Source of the DNA: Bacteroidia bacterium
Lineage (GTDB): Bacteria; Bacteroidota; Bacteroidia; J057
DNA: 61,064 nt
Direction of reading: 5' to 3'
Assembly (NCBI GenBank): GCA_030430575.1
Contig: JAUIKF010000052.1
Coordinates: 1 to 61,064, forward strand
In this document: positions 57,940 through 61,064 of the stretch, in pieces
Layout of the letters: each line of letters opens with the position of its first letter
Position numbering within the stretch: the stretch's first letter is position 1
Notes under the pieces: generated by a model
The model's input: only the letters and a program-made list of their open reading frames with translations
Database searches by the model: none
Told to the model about the DNA's origin: nothing
Made by a program: the position numbers and the translations under genes

Positions 57940-60318
57940 TTACTTTCTTAATCTCCGATGGGGCAAAAAGACCGTAAAGGTACTTCCTTTTCCCACTTCA
58001 CTAGTGACCTGTAAACTCCCGTGATGCTTTTCCACCAACTCTTTGCACAAAACCAGGCCCAAGCCCGTCCCTTTCTCACCGCTGGTGCCTTTGACAGAGC
58101 CGCTTTCCAGGCTGAAGAGGGTTTCCATCTTGTGAGCTTCAATGCCAATTCCCGAATCTTGTATCGCAAATGCTATACCTTCTTCTGATGAACTAGCTTG
58201 CAACAGGATTTCTCCTCCCTCCGATGTATACTTGAGGGCATTGGACAATAAATTGCGGAAAATGGTCTGTAAGGCGCGGTCGTCCGCCCACACTTCTAAG
58301 TCCTCAGGAACGGCCAGGGTCACCTCCACCCCTTTCATAGAAGCCATCAATTCAAATGCGCTAGCTGCTTCCTGGGCTATTTCTGCAGCGTGATGATATT
58401 TCGGTTCAAAGGGCAAAGACCCTGTCTGGGCAAGGGCCCAGGCAAGGAGATTATCCAATAGGGAATTGAGTCGTTTGGTGGTGGTGTCCACCAGTCGCGC
58501 TACATTCTCCAATTTGTTTTGGTCATTTTTTTTGAGGAAATACTCCATTTGCATACCGACACTGGTGAGGGCAGTGATGGGACTACGCAAGTCATGGGCG
58601 ATAATGCCAAAAAAGCGGTTACGCGTTTGGTTAAGAGAACCTAACAGTAGGTTCTGAACCGCCAGGTCTGATTTGGCTTGGCGCATTTTTACATAAAACC
58701 AGAGGACCGCTCCCAGCCCTACCACAGCCAAGATAGCCAATGCTAAAAAGAGGTAGTTTTGGGTAGTAAGTAGTTTGTTTTCCCGCTCAGCAGCCGCTCT
58801 TTTTTCCTCCAAATTGGCCACATCTTGCTTCACGCTTTCCTCCATAAATCGTCGCCTGGCATCCGCGTTCTTTAGGCTATCGGTATAGGCAAAATAAAGC
58901 TCGTGGGCCTCCAGTGCTTCGGGCAGGTTGCCAGCCTCCTTTTGAAGTTGATAGACTAGTTGAAACATTTCTATCATGCCCAGTTTGATCCCTGTCTGCT
59001 GATAGTGTTCCAAGGCTATTTCCGCATACGTAAGGGCAGAATCTAGTTGTTGGTTTTTATAGAAATGGGTGGCGAGGTTTTTGGCTGTGGTGGCGATTTC
59101 ATATAGATCGCCTGTTTGATAAAAAAAGGCCAATCCCTCTTTATAATTCTCCCTTGCTTCCGTCATTTGCCCCTTCCCCTCCAGCACGGTTCCCATGGAT
59201 ATTTTTATGCGCATGAGAAGAACCGAATCCTCCAACTCTTCTAACTCTGTCATAGCTTCGGTGAGGTATTCCAAGGCAAGGTCGTACTTCCCTTCAGATA
59301 CTAGCAGAGGCGCTATATCTGCAGGCCATCCATGCAGGCCCCGTTCATCTCCTGCCGATTCTAATATCTCTCTGCCTTTTTCATAAGCTGCGAGGGACTT
59401 CTCAGGATCTTCCATTTGGAAATAAATAAGTCCTAAACGCAAATGATACTCTCCTTCTGCGCGCAAATCATTGATCCAAAGCTTTTGGCGTTCAATGGTC
59501 TTGCATTCTTCCAGTGCGCGTGCATAATCACCCAGGTGGCAATAGATATCGCAGAGGTTATGACGGCTAATCGCCATGCGCATGGAGTCGCCGTATGCCG
59601 CAGAAGCCCCCAGAGACAGCTCTTCATACGCCAATGCCTTAGGAAAGTCCCCTTTTGCCATATGAGTGTTGCTGATTAGGGTGAGCAAATAAGGTTTCCA
59701 GGGGAGCATGTTTTTTTCCCCTGTAGTGAGTTGTTTCTCCACAATATCCAATGCCTCAAATAAGTAGTTAAAGGCTGTTTCGAAGTCACCTAATTGCCCA
59801 TACCAATAGCCGATAGAAATAATATTTCTTGTCCTTCCCTGCATATTGGTTGCCACATCGGGGATCAATGCGTGGGATGCTTTGAGCCAAAAGATGCCTT
59901 CTTTCAGCTTATTTTCATAGAAAAAATTGTTGGCCTTGCCGTGGTAGGCTTCTGCCAGTCGGACATCGTCCTTTTGGGCCTTGGCCATGGGAATGGCTTG
60001 TTCGAAATGGACATTGGACGGTTCCAGGTTCCTTTTTCTGTAAAAAAATAATCCCAATTTGAGGTGGGCTTCTAATATCCCCGCTTCAAAGGCCAATTCT
60101 TCGGCAAGGGCAAGTGCTTTCTGAGACCAAGCAATAGATATGTCTATAGAGTCATACTGCACCTTTCCGGCAAACGTCAGGAAGCTATCGACTTTGGCGG
60201 CGCCCTCAGGCAGCTCAGTAAGCGTACTATCCATTCGCACAATAGGCGGCAGATTGGCATAGACTGGAGAAATGCCAAGTATTATGATCAAACATCCCAT
60301 GATGAGGTGGCGCATCAT
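57940..60318 (-). CDS. TPR-containing sensor histidine kinase
   Basis: A 792-residue exported-sensor kinase. A signal sequence (LIMGCLIIILGISPVYA) is followed by about ten TPR units (for example AEAYHGKANNFFYENKLKEG and LRLGLIYFQMEDPEKSLAAY) that face the periplasm. A membrane helix (LFLALAILAVVGLGAVLWFY) leads to the kinase core: H-box FFGIIAHDLRSPITALTSV, N-box FRNLLSNALKYTSEGG, G1 IQDSGIGIEAHKMETLF and G2 GEKGTGLGLVLCKELVEKH. No receiver is fused. ATG 60318 is preferred because a likely promoter lies at 60354-60360; an in-frame ATG at 60348, preceded by GAGGGAG, is the alternative. Confidence 0.9.
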   Translation of the reverse strand: MMRHLIMGCLIIILGISPVYANLPPIVRMDSTLTELPEGAAKVDSFLTFAGKVQYDSIDISIAWSQKALALAEELAFEAGILEAHLKLGLFFYRKRNLEPSNVHFEQAIPMAKAQKDDVRLAEAYHGKANNFFYENKLKEGIFWLKASHALIPDVATNMQGRTRNIISIGYWYGQLGDFETAFNYLFEALDIVEKQLTTGEKNMLPWKPYLLTLISNTHMAKGDFPKALAYEELSLGASAAYGDSMRMAISRHNLCDIYCHLGDYARALEECKTIERQKLWINDLRAEGEYHLRLGLIYFQMEDPEKSLAAYEKGREILESAGDERGLHGWPADIAPLLVSEGKYDLALEYLTEAMTELEELEDSVLLMRIKISMGTVLEGKGQMTEARENYKEGLAFFYQTGDLYEIATTAKNLATHFYKNQQLDSALTYAEIALEHYQQTGIKLGMIEMFQLVYQLQKEAGNLPEALEAHELYFAYTDSLKNADARRRFMEESVKQDVANLEEKRAAAERENKLLTTQNYLFLALAILAVVGLGAVLWFYVKMRQAKSDLAVQNLLLGSLNQTRNRFFGIIAHDLRSPITALTSVGMQMEYFLKKNDQNKLENVARLVDTTTKRLNSLLDNLLAWALAQTGSLPFEPKYHHAAEIAQEAASAFELMASMKGVEVTLAVPEDLEVWADDRALQTIFRNLLSNALKYTSEGGEILLQASSSEEGIAFAIQDSGIGIEAHKMETLFSLESGSVKGTSGEKGTGLGLVLCKELVEKHHGSLQVTSEVGKGSTFTVFLPHRRLRK

Positions 60319-60353
60319 GTAGGAGGAACCGATTAGTATACCATTCACTCCCT

Positions 60354-60360
60354 CAAAGTA
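60354..60360 (-). promoter_or_regulatory. candidate promoter of the TPR kinase gene
   Basis: On the minus strand TTTG-(16)-TACTTTG precedes the gene, resembling the Bacteroidota -33 TTTG and -7 TAnnTTTG elements but one base short in the -7 box. If used, transcription would begin near the 60348 ATG, favouring translation from 60318. Confidence 0.35.
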
Positions 60361-60612
60361 TCAATAAAGTGTCAACCAAAAAAGTTCATTGACATTTTTG
60401 GGCGATTCATTGACAGAAAGTGTTCCCCCAATACCTTTCTGAATTTGAGGCATGTTTCTACCCTAATTTAGGTCTTAACAAATTGATTGACGCTGCATTT
60501 GTCATCATCACCTTAATCAACGCCTATAGCCATGGACTACTGTCACCTCATCACAGAAGATATTATGGATGCCTAATGCCACTCCATTTAATCCCTCCCC
60601 AAAAGTACCATT

Positions 60613-61064
60613 ATGAAAAAACTAATTCTCCTCACCCTTACCCTCTGCACACTTTCCCTCACCGCTCAAAATTACGAATGGGCCTTCGACTTAGGCAGCC
60701 CAGAATCAGAAACTCCCCAAGCCATCACACATGATCTATTGGGCAATGCCTACATCGTAGGAACTTTTGCTGGCACATTTGATGCTGATCCTGGGCCCGC
60801 AGTATTTTCCCTCACTGCTGTCCCCACCTCATTGTATTATGATACACGTGACATATTTGTAGCCAAATACGATCCAGACGGTAATTTCCTATGGGCCTTT
60901 TCAGTGGGTAGCTCCGAAGATGAATATGTCGCTGATGTTGCTTTTGACGGGGTGGGCGCCATTTACCTTATCTGCAGTTATAGCACGGCTACTGATTTTG
61001 ACCCCGCGCCTGCTACTACGCATACCCTCACTCCTGTGGGTGATAGCGACGTCGCCATTGCCAA
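60613..61064 (+). CDS. secreted beta-propeller (SBBP-like) protein, 3' end outside the window
   Basis: An open frame without a stop runs to the window edge (150 codons seen). The signal peptide LILLTLTLCTLSLTAQ is followed by repeated segments of the SBBP type: WAFDLGSPESETPQAITHD with GNAYIVGTFAGTFDADPGP, then DIFVAKYDPDGNFLWAFSVG and YVADVAFDGVGAIYLICSYS. Such Bacteroidota proteins are beta-propellers that usually end in a T9SS sorting domain, which cannot be seen here. ATG 60613 is directly before the leader. The preceding 60349-60612 shows no gene of its own. Confidence 0.85.
   Translation, partial: MKKLILLTLTLCTLSLTAQNYEWAFDLGSPESETPQAITHDLLGNAYIVGTFAGTFDADPGPAVFSLTAVPTSLYYDTRDIFVAKYDPDGNFLWAFSVGSSEDEYVADVAFDGVGAIYLICSYSTATDFDPAPATTHTLTPVGDSDVAIA

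Noticed and set aside
60420-60734. 104-codon plus-strand frame before the last gene
   Set aside because: It overlaps the signal peptide of the propeller protein in another frame and has no family character.
1-61064. tRNA, rRNA, riboswitch or known small RNA
   Set aside because: No cloverleaf with conserved T-loop bases, rRNA segment or known riboswitch core was recognised by eye; a covariance-model search would be needed to exclude small ones.

Overview
The window reads as a chromosomal segment of a Bacteroidota bacterium, most likely a Saprospiria/Lewinella-like lineage (inference). Several secreted proteins end in a type IX secretion (T9SS) sorting domain (genes starting at 5145, 12122, 14646, 17676 and 54745). 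Signalling proteins are of LytS/LytTR type, start codons mostly lack Shine-Dalgarno sequences, and VCBS/FG-GAP, PKD and beta-propeller surface proteins are present. No rRNA, tRNA, CRISPR array or replication origin was recognised.

Layout. 0-9 kb: LytS-type histidine kinase, VOC protein, small lipoprotein, CPBP protease plus DUF1684 lipoprotein pair, NTF2-like protein, SGNH hydrolase, LuxR-type regulator and recG. 9-12 kb: sigma factor / anti-sigma-like / outer-membrane barrel operon on the minus strand. 12-20 kb: two tandem VCBS-repeat T9SS proteins, a YCII lipoprotein and a PKD T9SS protein. 20-28.6 kb: minus-strand metabolic and envelope genes (FMN reductase, GNAT-like protein, two paralogous barrels, HAD, EEP, alpha/beta hydrolase, HisC-like aminotransferase). 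28.8-31.7 kb: two-subunit molybdenum hydroxylase of IorAB type.

31.9-36.9 kb is a mobile element found by reading its ends. Two inverted repeats beginning GGTCTCTGCCCAACAAAAGG bound 4998 bp (31885-36882), flanked by the direct repeat TCATTT. Removing the element and one TCATTT restores, in frame, a 233-codon rloB gene, the partner of rloA at 37375-38655. The element keeps only the C-terminal quarter of a Tn3-family transposase beside its right end, a tyrosine recombinase with a candidate resolution site, and cargo: an ECF sigma factor with a Cys-rich tail, a small soluble protein, a membrane protein and a di-haem cytochrome c. It has therefore broken an RloAB-type defence locus.

38.7-42.5 kb: AspT/YidE-type transporter, FMN reductase and a TlpA-like lipoprotein. 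42.8-50.3 kb: a compact six-gene plus-strand cluster (arginine decarboxylase, deoxyhypusine-synthase homologue, GNAT-nitrilase fusion, two ATP-grasp-like proteins, AstE/aspartoacylase-like metallohydrolase). It looks like an uncharacterised pathway that makes and conjugates a polyamine. 50.6-54.6 kb: a two-gene unit in which a caspase fold is split between a p20-like protein, whose catalytic Cys is Ala, and the N-terminus of a KAP P-loop ATPase. 54.7-61 kb: lectin-like T9SS protein, LytTR regulator with a TPR histidine kinase, and the start of a beta-propeller secreted protein cut by the window edge.

Intergenic DNA is crowded with palindromes from at least three families. Their cores are conserved while their outer arms differ but stay self-complementary. 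There are also dispersed GC-rich repeats, one of which has entered the anti-sigma coding sequence, and stutter-like short tandem words next to start codons.
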